A DNA stretch of 64,000 nt from Burkholderia paludis. GTDB lineage: Bacteria > Pseudomonadota > Gammaproteobacteria > Burkholderiales > Burkholderiaceae. Both the position numbers and the translations under genes were made by a program. Positions within the stretch are counted from its first letter, which is position 1; each line of letters starts with the position of its first letter. Location: positions 124,001 through 188,000 of the forward strand of contig NZ_JPGL01000005.1 in NCBI RefSeq assembly GCF_000732615.1, given 5' to 3'. Under the pieces are notes generated by a model. That model was not told the origin of the DNA. It did not search any database and saw nothing but the letters and a program-made list of their open reading frames with translations. Positions 23,213 to 31,862 of the stretch are shown piece by piece.

Positions 23213-23692
23213 ATGTTCGAGCACAAAGTCGAGATCCGGCGGTTGCCGGCGTTGCACGGCTACGCGATCGCCCACACGGGCCCGTACATGAAGGTCAGCG
23301 AAGCGTTCATGCGGATCGGCATGTGGGTCGGGCAGCACGGGCTGATCGGGCCCGGCGCGAAGATGGTCGGCATTTTCTACGACAACCCCGACACGACGCC
23401 CGAAGCGCAGTTGCGCGCCCGCGCCTGTTTCATGCCGGCCGGCGGTGCGCCGGACGTCGAGCCCGTGCCGCCGGTGGAGCGCGTGACGGTAGCGGGCGGC
23501 GAATACGCGGTGCTGCTGCATACGGGGCCGTATGCGGACCTGAAGCCGGCCTACCAGTGGCTCTACGGCGACTGGCTGCGGCACTCGGGCCGCGAGGCCG
23601 CCGACGCGCCGCCGTTCGAGCTGTACCTGAATACGCCGATGGACACGGCGCCGGCCGACCTGCGCACCGAAATCCACCTGCCGTTGCGCTGA
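23213..23692 (+). CDS. GyrI-like / AraC effector-binding domain protein
   Basis: 159 residues, preceded by GAGAGGAGGAGAAGAG. The whole protein is one small-molecule-binding domain of the GyrI/AraC effector-binding fold: KVEIRRLPALHGYAIAHTGPY at the start, KMVGIFYDNPDTTPEAQLRA in the middle, and GGEYAVLLHTGPYADLKPAYQWLYGDWL, the latter typical of the second half. No DNA-binding domain is present. Such stand-alone domains bind hydrophobic or cyclic compounds, some as antirepressors or hydrolases; the role here is unknown. Confidence 0.8.
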   Translation: MFEHKVEIRRLPALHGYAIAHTGPYMKVSEAFMRIGMWVGQHGLIGPGAKMVGIFYDNPDTTPEAQLRARACFMPAGGAPDVEPVPPVERVTVAGGEYAVLLHTGPYADLKPAYQWLYGDWLRHSGREAADAPPFELYLNTPMDTAPADLRTEIHLPLR

Positions 23693-23780
23693 TCGACGGG
23701 CCGGTGCGCCGGCCGTCGAACGGCCCGAGCCGGCCCGCGCTCAGGCGCGGCCGGCGCGCACGCGCGGTACGGCGGTGCGC

Positions 23781-24155
23781 TTACGCGGCCGGCGTCCCGC
23801 AGCCGGGACAGAAGCGCGTGTCGGCCGCCAGCGCGGTATGGCAGCGGCTGCAGGCCTTGCTGCGTTGCGCCGTGCCGCACTGCGTGCAGAACCGCGCATC
23901 GGCCGCGTTGAGCGCGCCGCAGCCCGCGCACGCGAGCTGCCGCAGCGGTACGTTGGCGCCCTGCCCGCGAGCTGTGTCGGCCGGCGCCTGCCAGCCCCAG
24001 CCGTGGCGATCGCGGCCGCGCGCCTCGTGGCCGCCGTGCGCGTCCCGGCCCGCCCCGCCGTGATGCCCGCCGCCATGGCTGCCGTAGCCGCCGTTGCCGT
24101 GCCCGCTGTCATGACCGCCGCCATGGCCGCCCAGGATTCGTTTCAGAAAGCTCAT
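23781..24155 (-). CDS. His/Gly-rich zinc-ribbon protein next to the metal ATPase
   Basis: 124 residues starting MSFLKRILGGHGGGHD. Residues about 9-52 are rich in His and Gly, a likely metal-binding tail. The C-terminal half holds a double zinc ribbon with four CxxC knuckles: CAGC, CTQC, CSRC and CPGC. The gene starts 10 bp after the stop of the heavy-metal ATPase on the same strand, so it is probably co-transcribed and regulated with it. A role as a metal-binding helper for the pump is inference; no characterised relative is recognised. Confidence 0.75.
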   Translation of the reverse strand: MSFLKRILGGHGGGHDSGHGNGGYGSHGGGHHGGAGRDAHGGHEARGRDRHGWGWQAPADTARGQGANVPLRQLACAGCGALNAADARFCTQCGTAQRSKACSRCHTALAADTRFCPGCGTPAA

Positions 24156-24165
24156 CGCCCGCTCC

Positions 24166-26832
24166 TCAACGCTTGGCCTGTGCCCCGCCGAACGCCCCCG
24201 AGGACGACAGCAGCCGCAAGCCGTTGGCCACGACGATCAGGCTTGCGCCCGCGTCGGCAAAGACCGCCATCCACATCGTCCCGAGCCCCGCGACCGTGAG
24301 GCCGAGGAACACGATCTTCACGCCGAGCGCGAAGCCGATGTTCTGCACCAGGACGCGATGCGTCGCGCGCGACAGCCGCACGAACGCGGGAATCTTGCGC
24401 AGGTCGTCGTCCATCAGCGCGACGTCGGCCGTCTCGATCGCCGTGTCGGTGCCCATCGCGCCCATCGCGAAACCGATGTCGGCGCGCGCGAGCGCCGGCG
24501 CATCGTTGATCCCGTCGCCGACCATCCCGACCGCGCCGGCCCCGCCTGCCGCCAGCTCCTCGACCGCCGCGAGCTTGTCTTCCGGCAACTGGTTGCCGCG
24601 CGCGTCGTCGATGCCGGCCTGCCGTGCGATCGCCTGCGCGGTGTGCGGGTTGTCGCCCGTCAGCATCGCGGTGCGGATGCCGAGCGCATGCAGATCGGCG
24701 ATCGCCTCGCGGCTCGTATCCTTGATCGTGTCGGCCACGGCGAAGATGCCGAGCACGCGCGCCTCGTCGACCAGCACCACGACGCTCTTGCCTTGCCGCT
24801 CGAGCGCGTCGAGCTTCGCTTCGAGCGCCGGCGAGCAGCGCTCGAGCTCCTCGACGAGGCGGTGGTTGCCGAGCCAGTAGCGCGCGCCGTCGATCGTGCC
24901 GCGCACGCCGCGCCCGACGATCGCTTCGAAATCCTTCACATCGGCGAAGGCCGTCGTGCCGGCCTCGCGGGCCGCGGCCGCGATGGCCTGCGACACCGGG
25001 TGATCGGAGCGCGCCGCAAGGCTCGCGCCGAGGTGCCGGACCCGCGCCGCATCGGCGTCGGTCGCATGCAGGTCGAAGTCGGTCTGCACCGGCTTGCCGT
25101 GCGTGATCGTGCCGGTCTTGTCGAGCGCGAGCCACGCGAGCTTGCGCCCTTCTTCCAGATAGACGCCGCCCTTCACGAGAATCCCGCGTCGCGCCGCGGC
25201 CGCGAGCCCCGACACGATCGTCACCGGCGTCGAGATCACCAGTGCGCACGGGCAGGCGATCACGAGCAGCACCAGCGCGCGGTAAATCCAGTCGTGCCAT
25301 GCGCCGCCCGCGACGAGCGGCGGCACCACCGCGACCAGCAGCGCGACCGCGAACACGATCGGCGTATAGACGCGCGCGAACTGGTCGACGAAGCGCTGCG
25401 TCGGCGCCTTCGCGCCCTGCGCTTCCTCGACCGCGTGGATGATCCGTGCGAGCGTCGAGTTGGCCGCGACGGCCGTCACGCGGTATTCGAACGAGCCCGA
25501 TTCGTTGATCGTGCCCGCGTACACGGCGTCGCCGGCCGCCTTCTCGACGGGCAGGCTCTCGCCGGTGATCGGCGCCTGGTTGACCGTCGAGCGGCCCGCC
25601 ACGACTTCGCCGTCCAGCCCGATCCGCTCGCCCGGCTTGACGCGCACGACCGCCCCGAGGGCGACCTGCGCGGCCTCGATCGTGCGCCACGAGCCGTCGG
25701 CGTCCTGTACGGTCGCGGTGTCCGGCGCGAGCTGCATCAGGCCCTGGATCGCGTTGCGCGCACGGTCGAGCGACTTCGCCTCGATCAGCTCGGCGATCGT
25801 GAAGAGCACCATCACCATCGCGGCCTCGGGCCACTGGCCGATCGCCATCGCGCCCGTCACCGCGATGCTCATCAGCGCGTTGATGTTCAGGTTGCCGTTG
25901 CGAATCGCGATCCAGCCCTTCTTGTACGTCGTGAGCCCGCACGCGAGCACCGCCACGAGCGCGAGCGCCGCCGCGAGCCACACGGGCAGGCCGGCCCACG
26001 TCGCGCCCTCCGACGCGATCGCGGCGACGCCGGCCAGCGCCAGCGGCCACCACGGCTTCGCGGGCGCATCGGCGACGCGCGCCGCCGGCGCGCCGGCCGT
26101 CGCGGCCTCGGGCGTCATCCCGAGCGTGCGGATCGCGCTTTCGATCGCCGGCTGGGCGCCCGGCACGTGCTCGACGGTCAGCATCCGCTGCATCAGGTTG
26201 AATTCCAGCGCCGACACTTCGCTCATCCCGCCGAGCTTCTTGCGGATCAGCGTTTCCTCGGTCGGGCAGTCCATCTGCATGATCCGGAACGCGGAGCGCA
26301 CGTGGCCCGACGCGGTCGCCTGCGCAACCGGCAGCGGCGCGAGCGTCAGCGCAGCGGGCGCGCAGCAGGCGCCGGCCGCGTGGTCGTGGTCGTGGTCGTG
26401 GTCGTGACCGGCATGGTCATGCGCCGCGTGGCCGTGCGCGCACGAGGCGCCATGCACATGTGTGTCGCCGTGCGCATGCCCGTGGCCATGATCTTCATCG
26501 CCATGCGCGGCGTGATCGTGCGAGCACGCGGCACCGTGCACATGCGCGTCGCCGTGTGCGTGCCCGTGGTCGTGGTCGTGATCTTCGTCGCCGTGGGCGG
26601 CGTGACCGTGCGAGCACGCCGCGCCATGCGCATGCGCGTCGCCGTGAGCATGGCCGTGATCGCGGTCATGGTCGTGGCCGCTCGATGCGGCCTTGCCGTG
26701 CGCGCGCTCGCCGGCCGCCGGCGCCGCGTCGGCAACGGTCGCCAATTGCGTGTCGCGCGGGTCGGCGCAGCACGTATCGGCGCCGTCGGCATGACGGTGT
26801 CGTGGGTCGTGGGTACGCTGGGCATCGGTCAT
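24166..26832 (-). CDS. cadA: Heavy-metal (Zn/Cd/Pb) translocating P-type ATPase
   Basis: 888 residues from ATG 26832, with AAGGAGG 5 nt upstream. It exports divalent heavy metals across the inner membrane. Order: His-rich repeated region (about 53-155), one HMA-like domain with a single cysteine (MQMDCPTEE, Cys189), transmembrane segments, the CPC metal site (Cys527-Pro-Cys529), phosphorylation Asp571 in DKTGTITHGKP, and the hinge VGDGINDAPALARAD. CPC and the neighbouring CadR-type regulator point to Cd/Zn/Pb rather than copper. Divergent from that regulator, followed 10 bp later by the zinc-ribbon gene. Distinct names (zntA, pbrA) are used for close relatives. Confidence 0.93.
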   Translation of the reverse strand: MTDAQRTHDPRHRHADGADTCCADPRDTQLATVADAAPAAGERAHGKAASSGHDHDRDHGHAHGDAHAHGAACSHGHAAHGDEDHDHDHGHAHGDAHVHGAACSHDHAAHGDEDHGHGHAHGDTHVHGASCAHGHAAHDHAGHDHDHDHDHAAGACCAPAALTLAPLPVAQATASGHVRSAFRIMQMDCPTEETLIRKKLGGMSEVSALEFNLMQRMLTVEHVPGAQPAIESAIRTLGMTPEAATAGAPAARVADAPAKPWWPLALAGVAAIASEGATWAGLPVWLAAALALVAVLACGLTTYKKGWIAIRNGNLNINALMSIAVTGAMAIGQWPEAAMVMVLFTIAELIEAKSLDRARNAIQGLMQLAPDTATVQDADGSWRTIEAAQVALGAVVRVKPGERIGLDGEVVAGRSTVNQAPITGESLPVEKAAGDAVYAGTINESGSFEYRVTAVAANSTLARIIHAVEEAQGAKAPTQRFVDQFARVYTPIVFAVALLVAVVPPLVAGGAWHDWIYRALVLLVIACPCALVISTPVTIVSGLAAAARRGILVKGGVYLEEGRKLAWLALDKTGTITHGKPVQTDFDLHATDADAARVRHLGASLAARSDHPVSQAIAAAAREAGTTAFADVKDFEAIVGRGVRGTIDGARYWLGNHRLVEELERCSPALEAKLDALERQGKSVVVLVDEARVLGIFAVADTIKDTSREAIADLHALGIRTAMLTGDNPHTAQAIARQAGIDDARGNQLPEDKLAAVEELAAGGAGAVGMVGDGINDAPALARADIGFAMGAMGTDTAIETADVALMDDDLRKIPAFVRLSRATHRVLVQNIGFALGVKIVFLGLTVAGLGTMWMAVFADAGASLIVVANGLRLLSSSGAFGGAQAKR
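26407..26670 (-). repeat. Tandem repeat coding the His-rich metal-binding region of the ATPase
   Basis: Three consecutive units of about 30, 30 and 28 codons (residues 55-84, 85-114, 115-142). Each contains HGHAHGD then HxHGA then C(S/A)H and HAAH. The first two are nearly identical in protein and DNA, so the number of units may vary between strains. Confidence 0.85.
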
Positions 26833-26862
26833 GACAACCTCCTTGATGGCTTGACGGTGTAG

Positions 26863-26893
26863 AGTTAACACCCTGAAGCCACTACAAGGTCAA
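26863..26893 (-). promoter_or_regulatory. MerR-type promoter/operator of the metal ATPase
   Basis: Minus strand -35 TTGACC (26888-26893), 19-bp spacer, -10 TTAACT (26863-26868). The overlong spacer carries an interrupted dyad (ACCTTG.. / ..CAGGGT, 26870-26890), the arrangement of CadR/PbrR-regulated promoters, where the metal-bound regulator untwists DNA. Confidence 0.85.
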
Positions 26894-26913
26894 CCCTTGC
26901 ACGGGAGAAAGAC

Positions 26914-27345
26914 ATGAAGATCGGCGAACTGGCCAAGGCGGCCCGCTGCACGACCGAAACGATCCGCTTCTACGAGAAAGAGGGTCTGATGCCGGATGCG
27001 GAGCGCACCGACTCGAATTACCGCAACTACACCGACGTGCACGTCGAACGGCTGCGCTTCATCCGCAACTGCCGCGCGCTCGACATGGCGCACGACGAGA
27101 TTCGCGCGCTGCTGCAGCTCACCGACACGCCGGCCGACCCCTGCGATTCGATCAACACCCTGCTGGACGAACACATCGGGCACGTCGACGCGCGCCTCGC
27201 GGAACTCACGCATCTGCGCGACCAGCTCACCGAATTGCGCCGTCAGTGCGTCGGTGAGCATTCGGTCGAGGATTGCGGCATCGTGCATGGTCTTGCGACG
27301 ATGGAAACGGTCGCGCCAGCCGCAAAGCGCTCGCACCTCGGCTGA
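26914..27345 (+). CDS. cadR: MerR-family metal-responsive regulator, CadR/PbrR type
   Basis: 143 residues. The N-terminal MerR HTH is clear (MKIGELAKAARCTTETIRFYEKEGL, in parts), followed by the dimerisation helix (THLRDQLTELRRQC). Metal-ligand cysteines fit the CadR/PbrR group: Cys in PADPCDSIN, Cys in RRQCVGEH and Cys in EDCGIV. It lacks the long His-rich tail of some CadR proteins. Divergent from the P-type ATPase whose promoter has the 19-bp spacer this family acts on; expected to repress without metal and activate with Cd, Zn or Pb. Confidence 0.92.
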   Translation: MKIGELAKAARCTTETIRFYEKEGLMPDAERTDSNYRNYTDVHVERLRFIRNCRALDMAHDEIRALLQLTDTPADPCDSINTLLDEHIGHVDARLAELTHLRDQLTELRRQCVGEHSVEDCGIVHGLATMETVAPAAKRSHLG

Positions 27346-27375
27346 AACCCTTGTAAAACAAGATAGTCTGGATGA

Positions 27376-27413
27376 AAATAGTTATATTCTTACTAGATTT
27401 TATATAACTATTT
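27376..27413 (+). promoter_or_regulatory. AT-rich operator dyad abutting the padR start codon
   Basis: Perfect 12-bp arms AAATAGTTATAT / ATATAACTATTT separated by 14 bp. The right arm ends at the base before ATG 27414. The tract is strikingly AT-rich for this genome and probably an autoregulatory PadR operator. Confidence 0.75.
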
Positions 27414-27986
27414 ATGTCCTCAAGTCGTCCGTCCCCTCTCGCGCTGGCCGTCCTCGCGACGCTCACCGAAGCGCCCATGCATCCCTACGGGATGCTGCAG
27501 CAACTGAAGTCGCGCGGGTACGACGAAGTCGTCAACGTGCGGCAACGCACGAGCCTCTACCAGACGATCGACCGGCTGCTGCGCGACGGGCTGATCGTCG
27601 TGCACGACACCGAGCGCGACGGCGCGTTTCCGGAGCGCACGCTCTATGCACTCACCGAGGCCGGGCACACGGTGGGGCAGGCGTGGCTGCATGCGCTGCT
27701 CGCGGAGCCCGCCCGTGAATTTCCGGCATTCGGCGCGGGGCTCGCCTTCCTGCCGTTGCTCGACGCCGAAGATGCCCGGCACCAGCTCGAGCTTCGGATT
27801 GCCCGGCTCGATGCCGAACGCGGGCGCCTGGAAGCGTTGCGCAACGCCGCGCAGGCCGAGCAGGTGCCGCGCCTGTTCCTGCTGCAGAACGAACACGCGC
27901 TCGTGCTGCTCAATGCGGAACTCGACTGGGCGCGCAGCGTCGTCGATCACCTGAAGATCGGCGCGCTGCGCTGGGTGGACGGCTGA
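27414..27986 (+). CDS. PadR-family transcriptional regulator
   Basis: 190 residues. The N-terminal winged helix is typical (LALAVLATLTEAPMHPYGML, SLYQTIDRLLRDGLI, ERTLYALTEAGH), and the C-terminal part is a long alpha-helical dimerisation region (DARHQLELRIARLDAERGR, EHALVLLNAELDWA). PadR proteins repress phenolic-acid or drug-efflux genes; no such target lies downstream on this strand, so the partner may be elsewhere. ATG 27414 has no Shine-Dalgarno because an operator-like dyad occupies the leader, so the transcript may be leaderless or start inside the dyad. Confidence 0.88.
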   Translation: MSSSRPSPLALAVLATLTEAPMHPYGMLQQLKSRGYDEVVNVRQRTSLYQTIDRLLRDGLIVVHDTERDGAFPERTLYALTEAGHTVGQAWLHALLAEPAREFPAFGAGLAFLPLLDAEDARHQLELRIARLDAERGRLEALRNAAQAEQVPRLFLLQNEHALVLLNAELDWARSVVDHLKIGALRWVDG

Positions 27987-27997
27987 CGCACCGCACC

Positions 27998-28019
27998 GGC
28001 GCTGCCGGCCGGCAGCGCC
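27998..28019. terminator. Perfect GC palindrome between convergent genes
   Basis: Eleven-base arms GGCGCTGCCGG / CCGGCAGCGCC, without spacer, midway between the padR stop and the FAD dehydrogenase stop. No T run, so only a structural barrier or weak terminator can be claimed. Confidence 0.4.
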
Positions 28020-28027
28020 TCACTCCG

Positions 28028-29458
28028 TCAAAGCACCTTGCCGGGATTCAGGATGCCGTGCGGATCCAGCGCGGTCTTCAGGCGCCGCATCAGCCCGATT
28101 TCCGCGTCGCTGCGCGTATGCGCGAGATAGGGGCGCTTGAGCGCGCCGATCCCGTGCTCCGCCGACACCGAGCCGCCCATGTCCCGCACCACCGCGTACA
28201 CGCAGTGATCGAGCGCGTCGGCATCCGTCCCGGTCATCCCGGCCAGCGATACGCCGATATGCACGTTGCCGTCGCCGACATGGCCGAAGAACAGGCACGT
28301 GAGCGCCGGCCAGCGTGCGCGTAACGCCGCCTCGCAGCGTTCGGCGAAAACGCCGAGTTCGCCCGTCGGCAGGCTCACGTCGAAGTTGACGAGATGCGGC
28401 AGCGCGTCGATCGCGAGGCCTTCGCGCAACGTCCACAGGTCGCGCGCCTGCCGCTCCGACGTCGCCAGCACCGCATCCTCCACGAGCCCCGCCTCGATCC
28501 CCGCCGCAAGGCCGGTTTCCAGTGCGTGGCGCGCATCGCCGCCCGGCGCGCTCGTCGCGCACTCGATCAGCACCGCGAAACCGCCGTCGCCCGCGAACGG
28601 CGCGGCGACCCCCGGCGTGTGACGCGCGACGTAGTCGTAGAACGACGGCCACATCGCCTCGAAGCTGACCAGCTCCGGCAGCGTGCGCATGCGGTTCCAC
28701 AACGCGACTGCCGCGTCGTAGTCGCGCACGCGACAGAGCGCCGTGGCCGGCGCGGCGAGCCGCGGATGCAGCCGCAACACGGCCCGCGTGACGACGCCGA
28801 GCGTCCCCTCGCTGCCGATGAACAGCTGCTTCAGGTCGTAGCCCGCGTTGTTCTTCAGCATCCGGTTCATCGACGACACGACCGTGCCGTCTGCGAGCAC
28901 GGCCTCGAACCCGAGCACCTGTTCGCGCATCATCCCGTAGCGGATCGCACGCGTGCCGCCTGCGTTGGTCGCCAGCATCCCGCCAATCTGGCACGAGCCG
29001 CGCGCCCCGAGATCGACGCCGAACGTGAAACCCGCCGCTTCGGCGGCCTCCTGCACCGTCTGCAGCGGCGTCCCGGCCCGCACGGTCAGCGTGCCGGCCG
29101 CCGCATCGAGCGCCTCGATGCCCGCGCAACGCTCCATCGACAGCACGACCTCGCCGCCGAGCGCGACCGCGCCGCGCGCGAGCCCCGTCAATCCGCCCTG
29201 CGGCACGACCGGCTGGCCGAGCCGCGCGCACAGCGCGAGCGTGCGCGACACGTCGTCGACACAGCGCGGGCGCACCAGCGCGCGCGGCCGCACGCCGGCC
29301 GGCTCGTTGTACGCCGTGAAGTAACGCGGATCGATGTCGGCGGCGCGCGTGACGAGCGCGTCGCCCAGCTCGGCCGCGAGCACGGCTTCGAGCGCGTCGC
29401 CCGACAGCCGCGCGCCGTCCTGTCCGCTGCCCGCGGCGGTCGTGTTCCGGATCTGCAT
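28028..29458 (-). CDS. FAD-binding oxidoreductase, D-2-hydroxyacid dehydrogenase type
   Basis: 476 residues. N-terminal FAD-binding PCMH domain: VVPQGGLTGLARGAV, LGARGSCQIGGMLATNAGG, RYGMMREQVLGFEAVLADG and GSEGTLGVVTRAVLRL. The C-terminal half is the FAD-linked oxidase domain with FFGHVGDGNVHIGV and SVSAEHGIGALKRPYL, typical of D-lactate, D-2-hydroxyglutarate and glycolate (GlcD) dehydrogenases. It oxidises a D-2-hydroxyacid to the 2-oxoacid and passes electrons to the respiratory chain or a carrier; the substrate is not determined. It lies 15 bp after the binding-protein gene and downstream of the aminotransferase, suggesting a shared transcript. Confidence 0.9.
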   Translation of the reverse strand: MQIRNTTAAGSGQDGARLSGDALEAVLAAELGDALVTRAADIDPRYFTAYNEPAGVRPRALVRPRCVDDVSRTLALCARLGQPVVPQGGLTGLARGAVALGGEVVLSMERCAGIEALDAAAGTLTVRAGTPLQTVQEAAEAAGFTFGVDLGARGSCQIGGMLATNAGGTRAIRYGMMREQVLGFEAVLADGTVVSSMNRMLKNNAGYDLKQLFIGSEGTLGVVTRAVLRLHPRLAAPATALCRVRDYDAAVALWNRMRTLPELVSFEAMWPSFYDYVARHTPGVAAPFAGDGGFAVLIECATSAPGGDARHALETGLAAGIEAGLVEDAVLATSERQARDLWTLREGLAIDALPHLVNFDVSLPTGELGVFAERCEAALRARWPALTCLFFGHVGDGNVHIGVSLAGMTGTDADALDHCVYAVVRDMGGSVSAEHGIGALKRPYLAHTRSDAEIGLMRRLKTALDPHGILNPGKVL

Positions 29459-29473
29459 CGCGCGCGGCTCCGC

Positions 29474-30262
29474 TTACTTCGCCGAGATGTCGATATCGCC
29501 GAAATACTTCAGGCCCAGCGACTTCACGGTGCCGTCCGCCTTCAGCTTGTCGATCGCCTCATCGAGCTTCGCCTTCAGCGCGCCGTCGCCCTTGCGCAGC
29601 CCGAATGCGATGCCGCTGCCGAGGATCCGGTCGTCGTGCACGGGCTGGCCGACGAACGAGAAGCCCTTGCCGTCCGGGCGCGACAGGAAGCCGCGCTGGC
29701 CGGACGGGGCCAGCACGAGCGTCGCGTCGAGCCGGCCCGACACGAGGTCCGCATAGGCCTGGTTCTGGTCCTGGTACGCGACGATCGCGACGCCGGCCGG
29801 CTCCCAGTGCGCCTTCGCGAAGGTTTCCTGGATCGACGCCTGCAGCACGCCGACGCGCTTGCCCTTCAGCGATTCGGGCGTCGGCAGCAGGCCGCTGCCG
29901 GTGCGCGCGATCAGCTGGGTGGGCACGCGGTAGATGATCGTCGTGAAGTCGATCGCCTGGCGCCGCTGCTCCGTCGCGTTCATCGCCGAGTTGATCGCGT
30001 CGAACTTGCGCCCCTTCAGCGCGGGAATCAGGCCGTCGAACGACGTCTCGACCCATTTGCACGACAGCTTCGCCGTCTGGCAGACGGCCTTGCCGACGTC
30101 GATGTCGAAGCCCTGCAGATCGCCGTTCGGCGCTTTCGATTCGAACGGCGGGTATTGCGCCTCGAGGCCGAAGCGCAGCGTCTGCGCATCGGCGAGCGCC
30201 GCGCCGGAGCCGATCGCGCAGGCGAGTGCGAACGCGAGTTTCAGGGGGGCCGTGTGCTTCAT
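29474..30262 (-). CDS. Amino-acid ABC transporter periplasmic substrate-binding protein
   Basis: 262 residues with a Sec signal (MKHTAPLKLAFALACAIGSG, cleavage probably after ALA). Family 3 solute-binding fold: LRFGLEAQYPPFESKAPNGD, LQGFDIDVGKAVC, NSAMNATEQRRQAIDFT, KGKRVGVLQAS and a late YADLVSGRLDATL. Two cysteines (VCQTAKLSCKW) likely form a disulfide. It resembles lysine/arginine/ornithine/histidine binding proteins. No permease or ATPase gene is adjacent, so it must serve a transporter encoded elsewhere. AAGGAG precedes ATG 30262. Confidence 0.88.
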   Translation of the reverse strand: MKHTAPLKLAFALACAIGSGAALADAQTLRFGLEAQYPPFESKAPNGDLQGFDIDVGKAVCQTAKLSCKWVETSFDGLIPALKGRKFDAINSAMNATEQRRQAIDFTTIIYRVPTQLIARTGSGLLPTPESLKGKRVGVLQASIQETFAKAHWEPAGVAIVAYQDQNQAYADLVSGRLDATLVLAPSGQRGFLSRPDGKGFSFVGQPVHDDRILGSGIAFGLRKGDGALKAKLDEAIDKLKADGTVKSLGLKYFGDIDISAK

Positions 30263-30315
30263 CGTGATCTCCTTGTGTCTGTCTGGTCGATGCGACGTGC
30301 CCGTCGCCGGTTTCC

Positions 30316-31470
30316 TTACAGCGAACGCAGCCGCCGCGCGCCTTCGACCAGCGTCGCGTCGTCCTTCGAGAAACTGAGCCGGATCACGCCGGCGTCGGTG
30401 CCGTCGGTATAGAACGCCGACAGCGGAATCGTCGCGACGCGCGCGTCGCGGATCAGGCGCAGCACGAAATCGCTGTCGCTTTCGTCAGAGAAGTGCCGGA
30501 AGCGGGCGAGCATGAAGAACGAGCCTTCGCTCGGCAGCAGCTCGAAACGCGAGCCGGCCAGCTCGCGCGCGAGCAGGTCGCGCTTGGCCTGGTAGAACGC
30601 CGACAGCCCGAGATAGCTGTCCGGCCGCGCGAGGATTTCCGCGAACGCGACCTGCATCGGCGTGTCGGCCGCGAACACCATGAACTGATGCACCTTGCGG
30701 ATTTCGTCCATCAGCTCGGCCGGTGCGAGGCAATAGCCGACCCGCCAGCCGGTCACGTGGAACGACTTGCCGAACGACGACACGATCACGCTGCGCTCGG
30801 CCAGCTCGCGATGGCGTGCCATGCTCTCGTGCTGCGCGCCGTCGAACACGACGTGCTCGTACACCTCGTCGGACAGGATCACGATGCCGGTGTCGCGCGT
30901 GAGCTGCGCGAGCCGCGCGAGATCGTCGGCGGCGAACACCGTCGCGGTCGGGTTGTGCGGCGTGTTCACGATGATCATCCGCGTGCGCGGCGTGATCGCC
31001 GCGGCCACCTCGTCCCAGTTCACGCGGAAATGCTCGGGCGACAGCTTGATCGCCACCGGCGTCGCGCCCTGCAGCCGCACGATCGGCGCATAGCTGTCGA
31101 ACGACGGCTCGAAATAGATCACCTCGTCGCCCGGATGCACGAGCGCGCTGATCGCGGCATAGAGCCCTTCGCTCGCGCTCGCGATCACCGTGATCTCGGT
31201 GGCCGGGTCGTAGCGCGCGCCGTACAGCGCCTCCGTCTTCTCGGCGAGCCGCTCGCGCAGCGCCGCGACGCCGGCCATCGGCGCGTACTGGTTGTGCCCG
31301 TCGCGCATCGCGCGCGCGACGCCCTCGACGAGCGCCGGATCGGGCGCGAAATTCGGCGCGCCCTGCGACAGGTTCAACGCATCGTGTCGGGCCGCCAGTT
31401 GGCCGATCACCGTGAAGATCGTCGTCCCGACGTCGGGCAGCTTCGAACGGGGCGCGGTGGCGCTTCGCAT
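30316..31470 (-). CDS. PLP-dependent aminotransferase (methionine aminotransferase / YbdL-like)
   Basis: 384 residues from ATG 31470 (MRSATAPRSKLPDVG), with AGGAGG just upstream. Fold type I aminotransferase: NLSQGAPNFAPDPALV, ITVIASASEGLYAAISAL, NTPHNPTATVF, LSDEVYEHVVFDG and the PLP lysine in SSFGKSFHVTGWRVGYC. This matches the YbdL/kynurenine-aminotransferase group, which prefers methionine, phenylalanine or kynurenine with 2-oxoacids. Upstream of a binding protein and a D-2-hydroxyacid dehydrogenase on the same strand, so together they may handle amino acid to 2-oxoacid conversion; this link is inference. Confidence 0.9.
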   Translation of the reverse strand: MRSATAPRSKLPDVGTTIFTVIGQLAARHDALNLSQGAPNFAPDPALVEGVARAMRDGHNQYAPMAGVAALRERLAEKTEALYGARYDPATEITVIASASEGLYAAISALVHPGDEVIYFEPSFDSYAPIVRLQGATPVAIKLSPEHFRVNWDEVAAAITPRTRMIIVNTPHNPTATVFAADDLARLAQLTRDTGIVILSDEVYEHVVFDGAQHESMARHRELAERSVIVSSFGKSFHVTGWRVGYCLAPAELMDEIRKVHQFMVFAADTPMQVAFAEILARPDSYLGLSAFYQAKRDLLARELAGSRFELLPSEGSFFMLARFRHFSDESDSDFVLRLIRDARVATIPLSAFYTDGTDAGVIRLSFSKDDATLVEGARRLRSL

Positions 31471-31862
31471 GACTCCTCCTTCTGATGTCCTTCGGGCGGC
31501 GCCGCGCGGCGCGCGCGGCCCTGCACCTGCCGCATGATTTAGCCCGAGCCAATATCGGCGGACAATCGAAAGTTCGTCATGGCAGCCATGCATTTTTCTC
31601 ATGGCACCCGACATGAGGCGCTCAACCGCAACGGCGATTCGCCCGGCCGACATGCGAATCAGGCATTTCGTCCAGGCGCACGCGCGCACGACGGCTTGCG
31701 CCGTCCTTGCGGGCGATTTTTCCAGCCAGGGAACATGGGTTGCCGGCCGAAGCCGAGCGCCGGCTGTCGCCCCGGCGGCTTCCGCCGTGGCGCCTCGTCG
31801 GGGCGCACGAACGTCGCGCGTCGCGCCCCGCACCGCGGCCGGCGCGAACGGGCGCCGGAACG
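31471..31862. other. Intergenic region upstream of the aminotransferase, possible promoter
   Basis: About 390 bp without a supported gene. A candidate minus-strand promoter for the aminotransferase group is TTGTCC-18-TAAATC near 31537-31566. Just upstream is a short palindrome CATGGC-A-GCCATG (31578-31590), a possible operator. The rest is GC-rich and featureless. Confidence 0.4.

Noticed and set aside
26407..26670. CRISPR-like array
   Set aside because: The periodic repeats are in frame within the ATPase gene and encode His-rich peptide units, with no spacers.
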